From NCBI GenBank assembly GCA_002104985.1, contig MCGO01000055.1, positions 219,499 to 283,498 of the forward strand: a stretch of DNA of 64,000 nt. Reading direction: 5' to 3'. How positions within the stretch are numbered: position 1 is the first letter of the stretch; every line of letters begins with the position of its first letter. The stretch comes from Rhizoclosmatium globosum. Lineage: Eukaryota; Chytridiomycota; Chytridiomycetes; Chytridiales; Chytriomycetaceae. A program made the translations under genes and the position numbers. The notes below the pieces were generated by a model. The model was given only the letters and a program-made list of their open reading frames with translations. It was not told the origin of the DNA and made no database searches. Below are positions 54,431-64,000 of the stretch, piece after piece.

Positions 54431-54706
54431 GGTCGTGAGTGCTTGCTATGGCTAAGAGGCGGGTTCCGGCAAGGGGGCTCCTTGTGGCGGATTTGGATCT
54501 TCTTTTCTTTTTGAATTTGTGACAAACGATTTGTGATGTTTGATTTATGACAAATAGACACAAGACAAAGTTATCATTGTTAAGAAAGCCAGGCTCTCAC
54601 TGTTTTCATTTGTACTTAGACCTTTTTGAACCTGAGGAAACAAGTATTTGAACCATCAGTATGGAAACAAAATTCTGAAACATTACAAATCATAGAGAAT
54701 TACAAA

Positions 54707-55689
54707 TCAATAACCTGACTTGTTTATTCTTTCGCTTCCAGGAAGTCTAATTAGATTGTCGGGTTTTACTGACATAATTGTCACGAGAATTAAATTTGTA
54801 GCTTCAGGCCTTGGGTCTTTGTTATCGGGAATTTCATCCAAGGATTGTATACTTGCTTTTATAGCCTTTTCCAAACGTTTTGAATTCTCATTGGCTTTCT
54901 TCAAATTCAGCAATACTACCTTCATTCTCACTTGTGAACCAACGACTAACGTCACAAACAGGTAAACTCCAGTGACGAGCAAGTTACTGTTCGCAGGTTT
55001 AATTCTAGGTACAGTGCTATTTGCCACATACAAAGCGGTGGCGCAAAAGCAAAGCAGTGAGCTCACACACCCATACCAAGCGATTACTTTAAATTTTGAG
55101 TTTGGTTCAGATTCCGTTTCAAATAGGCCACAAAACAAGAAATCATCAAGGCTTCCCAAAGCGTCACCAATAAACCTGAGAAAATACTTGTTGTTGAGTA
55201 AAGCCAACCTGTATCCATTTGGTGTCTGGGGCAAGAATTTGAACCATCCATGGAATCAGTTGCAAGAAAAGGACAAGTGGGGAGTATTTTGAAAACTTGG
55301 CAAGATAGTTAAATCGACACGGGAAATGCATTTTGATCAAGTGGAACGACCGGTTCCGTGCAAAAAAGATATAGAATTGTTCTGAGAGGCATAGGAAGAA
55401 TATTTCAGAAATCTTTGTTGGGTTGAAGAATTTGTATTCCATTGTGTAATAGCAGTTGACGGCTTTGGACACACACAGGAAGATGGGGATGTGCAGGCAA
55501 GGATGAGGAATAGGTTCAAGCGGCTTAACTTTGTGGGTTGTTTGGTTGTATCATTGCGATTTCGGGACTCGAGGATGAATATTGCATGTAGACATACAAG
55601 AGTTGGAATGTTGCCAGAAGTGAAGTTGCAAGGATATGTAGACTGAGCCATGTAGTGGTAGAATGGCAATCATCGACGGAGTTGTACAT
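54707..55689 (-). pseudogene. 7TM-type membrane protein D, frame broken
   Basis: It starts MYNSVDDCHSTTTWLSLHI and, in changing frames, reads LVCLHAIFILESRNRN, LSRLNLFLILAC, EIFFLCLSEQFYIFFARNRS, YSPLVLFLQLIPWMVQIL, IAWYGCVSSLLCFCATALYV and LLVTGVYLFVTLVVGSQV. It ends with a helical, charged tail. Clearly a paralogue of the plus-strand gene at 55878, with which it is arranged head to head over about 190 bp. It is of a different type from the cAMP-receptor-like genes to the left. Two or more one-base changes are needed for one continuous chain. Ligand and function unknown. Confidence 0.55.
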
Positions 55690-55877
55690 CTTAGAATATT
55701 CAAAACGTGCTGAATTGAGTCACATTGTCTCGGAGGTTAGATTGTTCGAAGGCGATCAAATACCGAGACCCTTGATGCAACACAATATTGTAGCTTTTTT
55801 TCTCCAATTTTTGGGTTGATTGTTTGGCTTCAGTTTTCGAATGTTCCATTGTTTTGGAGAGTCGATGCATTGGAACA

Positions 55878-56874
55878 ATGCCTCTTCTCACGAACCTGAA
55901 ACCCTTGAGCCCCGCACCTCTCGAGATCGCAGAAGCAGAGCATACAGTTTATTTGGCTGCAGCGGGTATTTCTGGAGCTGCTACCGTGTTAGGGGTTGTT
56001 CAACTCGTTTGTTGTGTGTATGCGATCTTCGCCTTGAGAGGCGTAGTGAGCTTAAAACGACTGCACAGAGATCCCAATTATCGAGTATTAATGTGGCGCT
56101 TTTGTTGGCTTGTTTATCTGCCATAGGCCTGTCACTGTGCAAAATGTTGAATGTTTATTCGCGGATGGAGGAAGGACGGAAAGTGTTGCTCGTATTGCAG
56201 AAATCTTCTTTCTATGTATGTCGGAGCAATGTTATTTGTTCTTTGCTTGGAAGAGGTCGTATCCTTTGATCAAAATGACTTCGGCGTTCATCTTTAAATA
56301 CCTTCGAATGACGATCAAGGTTACTCCGATTATCACTTTTTCGCAGCTGATACCTTATATTGTGTATTATATGATGTCTGAAAAGTCTCCTGCTGTATCG
56401 ATTGTGTATGATAGTTTGATGGCTCTTACTGGCGCGTTTGTTACATCCATGGACATTATTATGGTCACTTGCTTCATCAAATATTTGAGAAAAGTCGAGG
56501 ATAGGTTGCCGGATCCTTCGTTTGTAATTATTGCAAAATATGGATGTATAAGCGTGCTTATAAGCTTTGGCGCCACTGTTCTATTCGTCGTTCATGCATC
56601 TTCAAACTATAGTTACGACATTGAAATGGTGTTGACGGCGTTGGTGTATCTCCTCATTTCTACAATCACTGGACTACAAGTGGCAATGAAAATTGCGTTG
56701 TTGAGAGTAAAGGTCGACAATTTGAGAGGATTGGACTACGCAGTTAAATCTAGTTTGGACGCTTTGGATGAAGCTCAGGGGATGAGCACAGGTTTGAGCA
56801 CAACGGCACAGAAGCAAACTTTGAAAGTTGAAGGCCAAGTTTTAGCTTCGACCATAAAGAGCAGGGCTGAATAA
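55878..56874 (+). pseudogene. 7TM-type membrane protein E, frame broken
   Basis: The start is MPLLTNLKPLSPAPLEI. Membrane blocks: YLAAAGISGAATVLGVVQLV, then in another frame VALLLACLSAIGLSLCKML, then back in the third frame EIFFLCMSEQCYLFFAWKRS, VTPIITFSQLIPYIVYYM, AFVTSMDIIMVTCFIKYL, YGCISVLISFGATVLFVV and ALVYLLISTITGLQVAM. The motif EIFFLCxSEQxYxFFAxxRSxxLIKM is shared with the minus-strand neighbour D. Frame changes are near 56085 and 56170; a 41 bp intron could replace the first only with loss of a good membrane segment. The C-terminal third is open to the stop at 56872. Confidence 0.55.
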
Positions 56875-56930
56875 AGAAGAACTCTATGGTTTAATAACAA
56901 CATTCTTTATTCTACATGTATCTGACCTCA

Positions 56931-57755
56931 TTACTTCTTTGTAAACTGAACTGCTTCCTTAGTACGTTGTGCAGCCACTTTGGCACTTCCTCTCTTCAAT
57001 TCCATAAAAATAAACGCAAGGCCAACTAAAACCACCCATACAATGTAAATAGTTTGCAAAGCCGGATTGACACTCATATCATCTGGGAGACCGGCAATGT
57101 ACAGATTGATGCCAAGTGGAATGTTCACGATAGAAACAACAAACAAGATACGACCCACCAATGATGGAAATGTCCCACCAAGGAGTAGACTCCCTGTCTG
57201 GCTTGTACAAGTGGTTGATGAGAACACCCAGCGCCATCTGAACAAAGACGGCAATCCAAACAAAGAGTCCAATGCCCTGTTATTAAATTGGTTGGTGGCG
57301 CACAGCGGTGGCGATGGAAAATCAAGCACTTACCACGTGAGCACCGTTTGCTGCAACATCAAAGTGGTCTGATCCTGTGACCATGTAAATGAGAACCAAC
57401 GCAACAACGTTCAGGAGGAAGCGAGCGTGAAAAGGATGTAATGGAGACGGAACCAAGTCCATGTTGCGAAAGATTGCTTGGACGTTTCGGCGCTTGTGTG
57501 AGTGGAATCTTTCAAGTAGCGAGCAACTGCATTCCTGCTGGAGCGAGAAAGCCCCACGCAACTGCCATAAGGGCTCCATGGATAACAGTCTATCAATAGT
57601 TGGGTATGTGTTATTATCGAACAGGGAGCAGGAACATGTTACCAAGTGATCGGCGTTGAGATCGTAATCTGAGGACCCATCATCTGTGCCATTGTTGCTG
57701 CCTGCATATCATCGAGATTTCCAACTTGTGCAATCCAAGCGTCCCAAGACGACAT
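56931..57755 (-). pseudogene. cytochrome b561 family, damaged tandem copy
   Basis: It starts MSSWDAWIAQVGNLDDMQ and parallels the intact neighbour at 57899 exon by exon: TVIHGALMAVAWGFLAP, TWTWFRLHYILF, LLNVVALVLIYMVTGSDHFD, GIGLFVWIAVFVQMALG, GRILFVVSIVNIPLGINLY. Continuity needs about four extra bases: near 57540 (before AVARYLK), near 57432 (after HYILF), and two around 57160 (the H-x-H-H block and GRILF). All are missing bases. Either one of two tandem copies has decayed, or this stretch is poorly polished. Confidence 0.65.
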
Positions 57756-57898
57756 TTTTTTTTCTGTTTTTGTTGATTCTTGGCGTTGAGAAACAGTGGC
57801 GTTTTTATTGCCCTAAATGGATCACCACCATAGCTTGGTCATAATATCACACGTGAGACAAACTGATTTTATTTCATTTCGTTTATCGATAACCAAAA

Positions 57899-58695
57899 TT
57901 AACTGTCCTTGTTTAGGAGGCCGCGGGCCTTCAAGTTGTGTCTTCTTATTTCCATAAACCCAAAGCCAAATGCGACAGCCACAACCCACACAATGTAAAT
58001 GGCCTTCAATGAAGGATGGACGGTCATGCCTTCTGGTAAGCCCTGGGAGTAAAGATTGATTCCGAGAGGAATGTTCACGATACAAAGAATGAAAAGGATA
58101 CGTCCAAACCAGTGGTGAATGTGATCCCACCATGGAGTTGATGCACGATTCGGCTTGTACAAGTAACTGATAAGAGCACCAAGAGCCATTTGGACAAAGA
58201 TTGCGATCCAAATAAAAAGACCGATACCCTAGAAGGTAGTTGGTACGAGTATAAGATGCTATTTATGTTCATTGATCTAATAAGTCTCACCACATGAGCT
58301 CCGTTTTGATTGACATCAAAATGGTCTGAATCAGTAACTTTGTAGATGAGTCCAAATGCGATCATGTTCAAGATGAAGACAAGACCAAAGAGAATGTAGT
58401 GCAGGCGGAACCAAGTCCAAGTCGCCAAAGACATCTTGGAAACATCGTCATTGGAGTGAGCCACACCTTTCAAGTAGCGAGCAACTGCAATTGCGGCCGG
58501 AGCAAGAAAGACCCATGCAATACCCATAAGGGCTCCATGGATCACGGTCTAGTGTGTTCAAAATCAATTTAAGATTGAATCAGATAAGTGCCTTACCAAG
58601 CGGTCATTGTTCATATCGTAATCGCCTTCATCAGTACCATCTTCGTAAGGCATTGTTTCGTTCATTGCATCGCGCACACTGTTCCAAACAGACAT
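57899..58695 (-). CDS. cytochrome b561 family membrane protein
   Basis: The start is MSVWNSVRDAMNETMPYE; then TVIHGALMGIAWVFLAPAAI, SLATWTWFRLHYILFGLVFI, NQNGAHVV, GIGLFIWIAIFVQMALGALI, DHIHHWFGRILFILCIVNIP and IYIVWVVAVAFGFGFMEIR. The conserved His residues that ligate the two haems (IHGALMG, RLHYILF, NGAHVV, HIHHWFGR) are all present. Family role: transmembrane electron transfer, often from cytosolic ascorbate or a similar donor to ferric iron or monodehydroascorbate. There is no DOMON domain, so it is a plain b561 module. Three exons on the minus strand. It is divergent, 170 bp apart, from the helicase gene, so the spacer should hold both promoters. Confidence 0.8.
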
Positions 58696-58865
58696 GTCTC
58701 TCAGTCTTTCAGTGTTTGGATTTGGCCAAGCTGATTTTCACAAACTCAAATTGAACGCTGCCGCATTTAAAAGTAATTGACAATATTTAATTGAAAGGAA
58801 CGCTCAATCATTCGCGGCTCTATTTGACAGTTACTGTTTTCTTCTTCGCCAAGCCATTGTTGACG

Positions 58866-61800
58866 AATGCCGCCCAAAAAGAAGGCTGAACCAGCGCCCG
58901 CACCAGTGAAGGGATCTGGTGGAAAAGGAGGAAAAGGAAAAGAAGTTGCCCCGCCTGGTAGATATGAATAGTGTAGTGAAATGATGGTGGTGTGCTAAGG
59001 ACCACACCAGAACCCGCTCTCTTTGTCCCTACTCCTGGAGTTAAGCTTACCAAGGAACAGCATGCCATCTTGAGAGCCCAACGAGCAAAGGCGATGGAGA
59101 AGAAAAGAAGGCGCTCTTTGGCTCTTGGACTGGTCAGTCAAACAATTACCCTGTCAAGATTACTTACTTACTCTTCCTCACCAGGAAAGACCCCTCTCAG
59201 TGTCCTGTACGAACACTGCCAACGAATGGAATGGGACAAACCTGGCGTGACACCAAACAAGAAAGGAACAAAAGGCTTTGTGACAACAATCACCTCTCAA
59301 AAATGGATCCAAAGACCCGCTCGAAAGTCGAATTCACGTATACGGACCCTGATTATTCCATGGTATCCTACGGAACAGGAAGCAAAACATTGGGCGGCTA
59401 CGTATTGTTTGCATCGTGTTGCTAGTCACCTTTCACTGCATCGTCTCTTACCTCCAACGCATCAGACGTTTTGGAATGAATTGGAAGCGATTCGGAAAGC
59501 TGAAAGCGCCGATGTGCAGAAATATGATTATGCACCGGATCCGTTTTCTGTTGAGGAGCAGAGAGCAAAGGACTTGAAGGAACGGGAACGGGAAGTGAAA
59601 GTTGAGTTGGAACGGGTGCCAAAGAGTCGGAGAAAATGGCGAAGCCGTGGGAAGCGTATCAGAAAGTTCAATTGTCTTCGGATATGCGGGCTATGGTGGA
59701 GGAACTAATTCGAAAGGAAGATGCGGGTGAAGATGTTGCGCGAGTTGTGCCTGGATGAAACTAGACGTGGAGAGATTGTGGATTCGTTGGTTGCAAAAGG
59801 GTTCCGAAAAGTTCATGTTGAAGAGGCTTTGGAGTATTCGTCGGATGTTTCGAGCGCGATTCATTGGCTTTGTATCTACGTTCCTGAAGACGACTTACCG
59901 GCTGCGTTCCATGCGAAACCCACGAATGCTGTCACAGTGGGACAGTCTACTACAGATGCTTTGTTCGAGAACGCGCGGCGCAGTACCTTATTCATTCTGG
60001 ATTCAATAAGGAGACTTGCGAGCGGGAATATGACTCATGCGGAGGCTCGGAGTTGAAAGCACTAGCTTCTCTGTGTTCAAAACTGGCTGACAATGGTGAA
60101 TCAAAGCCAGTGCCCGCTGGAGTTGAGGTTTCGGAGCTGAACGCACTTTGGACTGAAGAGCTTGAAGCTGTCGAGTCTATTCTTGGGACAGATTCTGTTT
60201 CAATCAATTCGCAAATGGTATGGTTGAAATACGGATTGACTTTTCAACGTCTGCGAGTATCGTTGAGATGTTGTTGAATTGCACGTTGGTCGTTTTGATG
60301 GATGCTTGTATCCATATGAGTTGCCACCTGTTATGGTTGTTTGTTCCACCGTACCATCGTATATTCGATTGGCGCTGTTACGAGGACTGGTACGGGAAGC
60401 AAAGGAGAAATGGTTGGGATCAGGAATGATTTTTGAGATGGTTCAGTGGATTCAGGAACGATTCATGCAAGTATTGGAGAATCCGGGAGTGTCGCTTGTG
60501 GAGTTGAAAAGGGTTTCAGATGGAAGAAGTTGAAAAGCGTTAAAGTGCCGGAACAGTTGCATCACCGATTGTGAAAAAGAAGGGACGAGCTGTGGTTGCT
60601 GAGACTGAAGAAGATATTCGAGCCAAGGGGCAGGAGTTGAAGGAAAAGTACGACGCCAAGGTCTTGACCGAGGAGTATAAGAGAATGTTGCGTGGAAGAC
60701 AGAACTTGCCGTCGTACAAATTCAGAGACCAAATTATTGATGCAGTAGAGAAAAATCAAGTTGTGATTATTTGCGGAGAAACTGGATGTGGAAAGGTTCG
60801 TGCTTACTTTTCTTGTTCCGGATGTTGACAGAACCTTGACAGTCAACGCAAACGGGACAATTCTTGCTTGAGCATTTAGTTTCTACTGGGCGTGGAGGTC
60901 GCTGCAACATGATTTGTACTCAACCGCGCCGAATCAGTGCCATATCCCTCGCCGAACGAGTTGCGGCTGAGCGTGCCGAGGCTGTCGGCGAGTCTATTGG
61001 ATACAGCATTCGCGGAGAAAATGTCCGGAGTCCTTCAACGCGTCTTATTTTCGCAACGACGGGTATTCTTTTGCGGATGCTGCAGGGAGACCCGTCGTTG
61101 GCGAAAGTTACGCATGTGATTGTTGATGAAGTTCATGAACGAAGTGGTTTGTATTTATTTGGAGGTGCGAATCAACAAATGCTGATTTGAACGTGATAGT
61201 TGATAGCGACTTCTTATTGGTCATTCTGAGGGATCTTGTTGCGAAACGACCAGACTTCCGATTGGTACTTATGAGTGCAACAATTGATTCAGAAACTTTC
61301 TCGGGATACTTTGGAGGTGCACCGGTGTTGCAGATTCCCGGTTTCACTCACCCTGTCACTGATTTGTGAGTTTGTTGAGGTATTATACAGAATTGAAGTA
61401 TTGACTTTCTGTATAGGTACTTGGAAGATGTATTGCGTCTCACAAAATATGTTCCTGAAACCCGTCGAGCGAGGATTGTGCAGAAATCGGACTCTTCCAA
61501 TACAAAAGAAGAAATTGAAGCATTACGAACAAGTTATGAGTCTATGGCGTTAGAGCCAAAGGCTGTTACCTGGCTTTTGAAAGAATCCGCTTTCGATGCT
61601 GTTGATTATAGCCTCGTCGCTGCAACTGTTAAGTACATTCATGAAACAATCAGGGCGACGATGGAGCTGTGCTTGTGTTTTTACAGGGTGCAATGGAGAT
61701 TAAGCGATGCATTGATGCAATTCGAGAGGCTGTTGATGGCGTTGAGTGTCTGCCATTGCATGCTCAGTTGAGTCCGAAGGAACAAGGATTGGTGTTCCGT

Positions 61801-63330
61801 CGTGTGAAGAAGGGACTGAGAAAGGTTGTTGTGGCCACAAATGTTGCCGAGACTAGTATCACGATTGATGATTGTGTGTTTGTTATTGACGCTGGGCATG
61901 TGAAAGGTGTGCATGGTATTTGAGGGTTTTAAAACTGATTTGGGGTTTAGAAATGCGATACGAAAACTCGACGCTGTGTCTTGTTGATACGTTGGCGTCT
62001 CGGGCGAGTTGTAAACAGCGACGTGGACGTGCGGGTCGTGTTCGACCGGGAACTTGTTATAAGTTGTTTACGAGGAACTTGGAGCAAACTCATATGGCAT
62101 CGCATGCTGTTCCTGAGATTCTTCGGGTTCCGTTGGAGCAGCTTTGCTTGAGTTTGAAGGCTATGGGTGTGGATGATGTCCAGACATTCCTTGGGGAAAG
62201 CAATTTCAGCACCAAGCGAGCAAAACGTCGATGGCGCCGTTCGAGTTTTGAGGGACTTGCGGGCTGTTGATACAGTCACGGATAAATTGACACCGCTTGG
62301 AAAGCATATGGCGAGTTTGCCTGTTGATTTACGAATTGGAAAGATGTTGGTATATGGAGCGATTTTCGGTTGTCTGGGAAGTGTTTTGACTGTTGCTGCG
62401 ATTCTGAGCAATAAGAGTCCATTCATGGCTCCGTCTGATCGAAGAGATGAAGCAAAGGAACGGCGAAAGACGTTTATGTGGGATAAAAGTGATTATTGAC
62501 AGACTGTCGGGCTTATGACGGTTGGGTAGAAGCGAGTGGGAAAGGAAAGCGGGCTGAGGCTGAATTCTGCGAAACGGTAAGACGTGCGAAGTATCATTTG
62601 CGAAACTAACTGACCTACAGAACTTTTTGTCAATGGCCACACTTACTGCGATATCTGATTCCAGAAAACAATATCTGGATACACTCGTTGATATTGGTTT
62701 CGTTAATGGAGAGGAAGCGAAACTGACTCTGTCTGGAGGCGGAAAGTACAACCTGTACTCCAAGGACTCAAGAATCGTAAAGGCTGCCATCGCCAGCAGG
62801 ATTATACCCCCAAATTGTTTCCATCAAGCATCCTGACGTTACGTAAGTCATAATTACATTTCCTCCTGCACACGCTGAATTCATTTACGGCAGTTACGTC
62901 GAAACAGCACATGGTGCAGTTGAAAGGGAGCCGCTTCCCCACGAACTCGAATTTACGACTGGAAAAACGATGGCCGTGTTTCCTTACATCCCAAGCTCCG
63001 TCCTTGCAAGAAATCGGAAAGTTTGAAGACCTCCTCTTGGTGTATCATCAAAAAATGCAGACAAGCAAAGTATTTGTCGGGACGGAACATGATATCGCCA
63101 TGGCCTGTGTTAATGTTTGGTGGGGACTTGGAAGTGGATCATGAAGCGAGGACTGTGGGTGTTGAAGGAGGTGCACGGTTCCAGGCTTTCCTAGAGTTGC
63201 GGTTCTTGTCGGAGGGTTGAGAAGGTTGTTGGATCGCGTTTTGGAGAAGAAGATTCGCGAGCCTGGATTGGATGTTTGGCGACAGATGTGGGGGCAGTGT
63301 TGGTGCGTCTGTTTTGTGAAAAGTAGATAA
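58866..63330 (+). CDS. DEAH-box RNA helicase, DHX57/Ucp12 type (UBA and RWD domains)
   Basis: The start [16 protein letters not shown] is Lys-rich. Order: a dsRBD-like block ([35 protein letters not shown]), a UBA domain ([20 protein letters not shown]), an RWD-like region ([17 protein letters not shown]), then the helicase core: Walker [34 protein letters not shown] motif as [13 protein letters not shown] motif [47 protein letters not shown] and [18 protein letters not shown]. The HA2 and OB-fold parts follow ([18 protein letters not shown]). Many introns of 45-60 nt. Frame breaks that introns do not explain occur near 59635, 59750, 60520, 62200 and 63105. Since this is a single-copy gene, they may be consensus errors. 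Family role: ATP-dependent RNA remodelling. Confidence 0.8.
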
Positions 63331-63422
63331 ACGAGAAGAGGAGAAGTAAAGAAACAAATTCGGATTCTAAATTGCGATCGATCGAAGATATTTAAAGTGC
63401 GTTTGAAAAAAAAGAGCAAAGA

Positions 63423-64000
63423 ATGGATGACACTATGGGACTCTCATTTTCCACTCCGACTGCCACTGAAGAAGGGACTGTCACTGTTCTTAAACGCGGG
63501 GAATTAATCCAGGCTGATTCCGCGCTGGAACTGAGCCACCACTGCGAAGAAGACCGTCTTTCCAACCAACCAACTGAACTTGTCACGCGAATTCTGAGTT
63601 TTCTCGATGCCAAGAGCCTTGCGCTTGTTGGAGCTACTAACACGCGCATGCATTGTTTGGCTGGTCAGGAACTTCTTTGGAAAGACTTGTGGTGAGTGAA
63701 AATGACAGGGGGTGTGTGCCACCGAATCACATAACTAATTTGGCAGTAAGAACAGATGGGCGGATAAGAAACACCACGGATACATGTTGCATCCATTCGT
63801 GGAGTACAAAGAAATCTTGGGCCGTTTGAGTACTGAGGAAAAGCGGGATGTTTTGAGAAGGAGATTTCAAACTCGGAGGTTGATGACGATGTATTGGATC
63901 AAGAGCTCTTGGATACTGTACCGTATAGATGGATGGAGTTAGAATCTTTGAACGCGAATGTGTGGAAAGTGGCAGGTTTTGTTTCGATTTCGAAGTTGGT
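63423..64000 (+). CDS. F-box protein, 3' end outside window
   Basis: ATG at 63423 opens MDDTMGLSFSTPTATEEG. Exon 1 (63423-63691) ends in a canonical F-box: LSNQPTELVTRILSFLDAKS, then LALVGATNTRMHCLAGQEL and LWKDL. After a 55 nt intron, exon 2 (from 63747) reads CKNRWADKKHHGYMLHPFVE. Near 63865 the frame shifts by one base; the next frame continues SEVDDDVLDQELLDTVPYRW to the window edge. Unrelated to the F-box-like family at 16 kb and 44-47 kb, which has a different F-box and a Cys-rich start. Probably an SCF substrate adaptor; the substrate domain is not visible. Confidence 0.7.

Overview
The window looks like nuclear DNA of a zoosporic (chytrid-type) fungus. Genes lie close together on both strands and are cut by many short GT-AG introns of about 40-110 bases. 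The core genes are eukaryotic (serine hydroxymethyltransferase, clamp-loader subunit, signal peptidase subunit, DEAH helicase). A cyclic-nucleotide-gated channel, cAMP-receptor-like 7TM proteins and STK32-type kinases point to a signalling repertoire typical of flagellate fungi. The organism call is inference; no species marker was seen.

Layout. 1-1769: two stomatin-like genes placed tail to tail; the second is cut by a retroelement and carries a frameshift. 1770-15941: a 14.2 kb Ty3/gypsy-type LTR retrotransposon with two 1038 bp LTRs (TGTAAC...GTTACA). Its pol ORF carries, in frame between RNase H and integrase, a complete ExoIII/APE1-like endonuclease (EEP) domain. This is the most unusual thing in the window. 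15977-17035: an F-box-like gene starting only 36 bp after the LTR. 17135-25782: housekeeping stretch (SH3 plus two Ras-association domains, RFC5-type clamp-loader subunit, an unrecognised protein, mitochondrial-type SHMT). 25941-26941: a candidate solo LTR of a related family, in reverse orientation.

26966-42169: a signalling island. Five STK32/YANK-type kinases (one a likely pseudokinase), all with an N-terminal Gly-2/Cys pattern suited to double acylation, surround a CNG-type channel that has three cyclic-nucleotide-binding domains in one chain. A signal-peptidase subunit gene lies inside the array. 42456-43852: NIPA-like magnesium transporter. 44107-47492: three more members of the F-box-like family, all damaged. 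47776-49662: an unrecognised coiled-coil/proline-rich protein. 50064-56874: a run of at least five 7TM receptor-like genes, all with broken frames. 56931-58695: a tandem pair of cytochrome b561 genes, one broken. 58866-63330: a DHX57/Ucp12-type DEAH helicase. 63423 to the end: a further F-box gene cut by the window edge.

Single-base frame breaks, mostly missing bases and often in homopolymers, recur in many genes, including some expected to be essential. They are densest in multicopy families. Part of the apparent decay may therefore be consensus error, and the pseudogene calls below carry that caveat.
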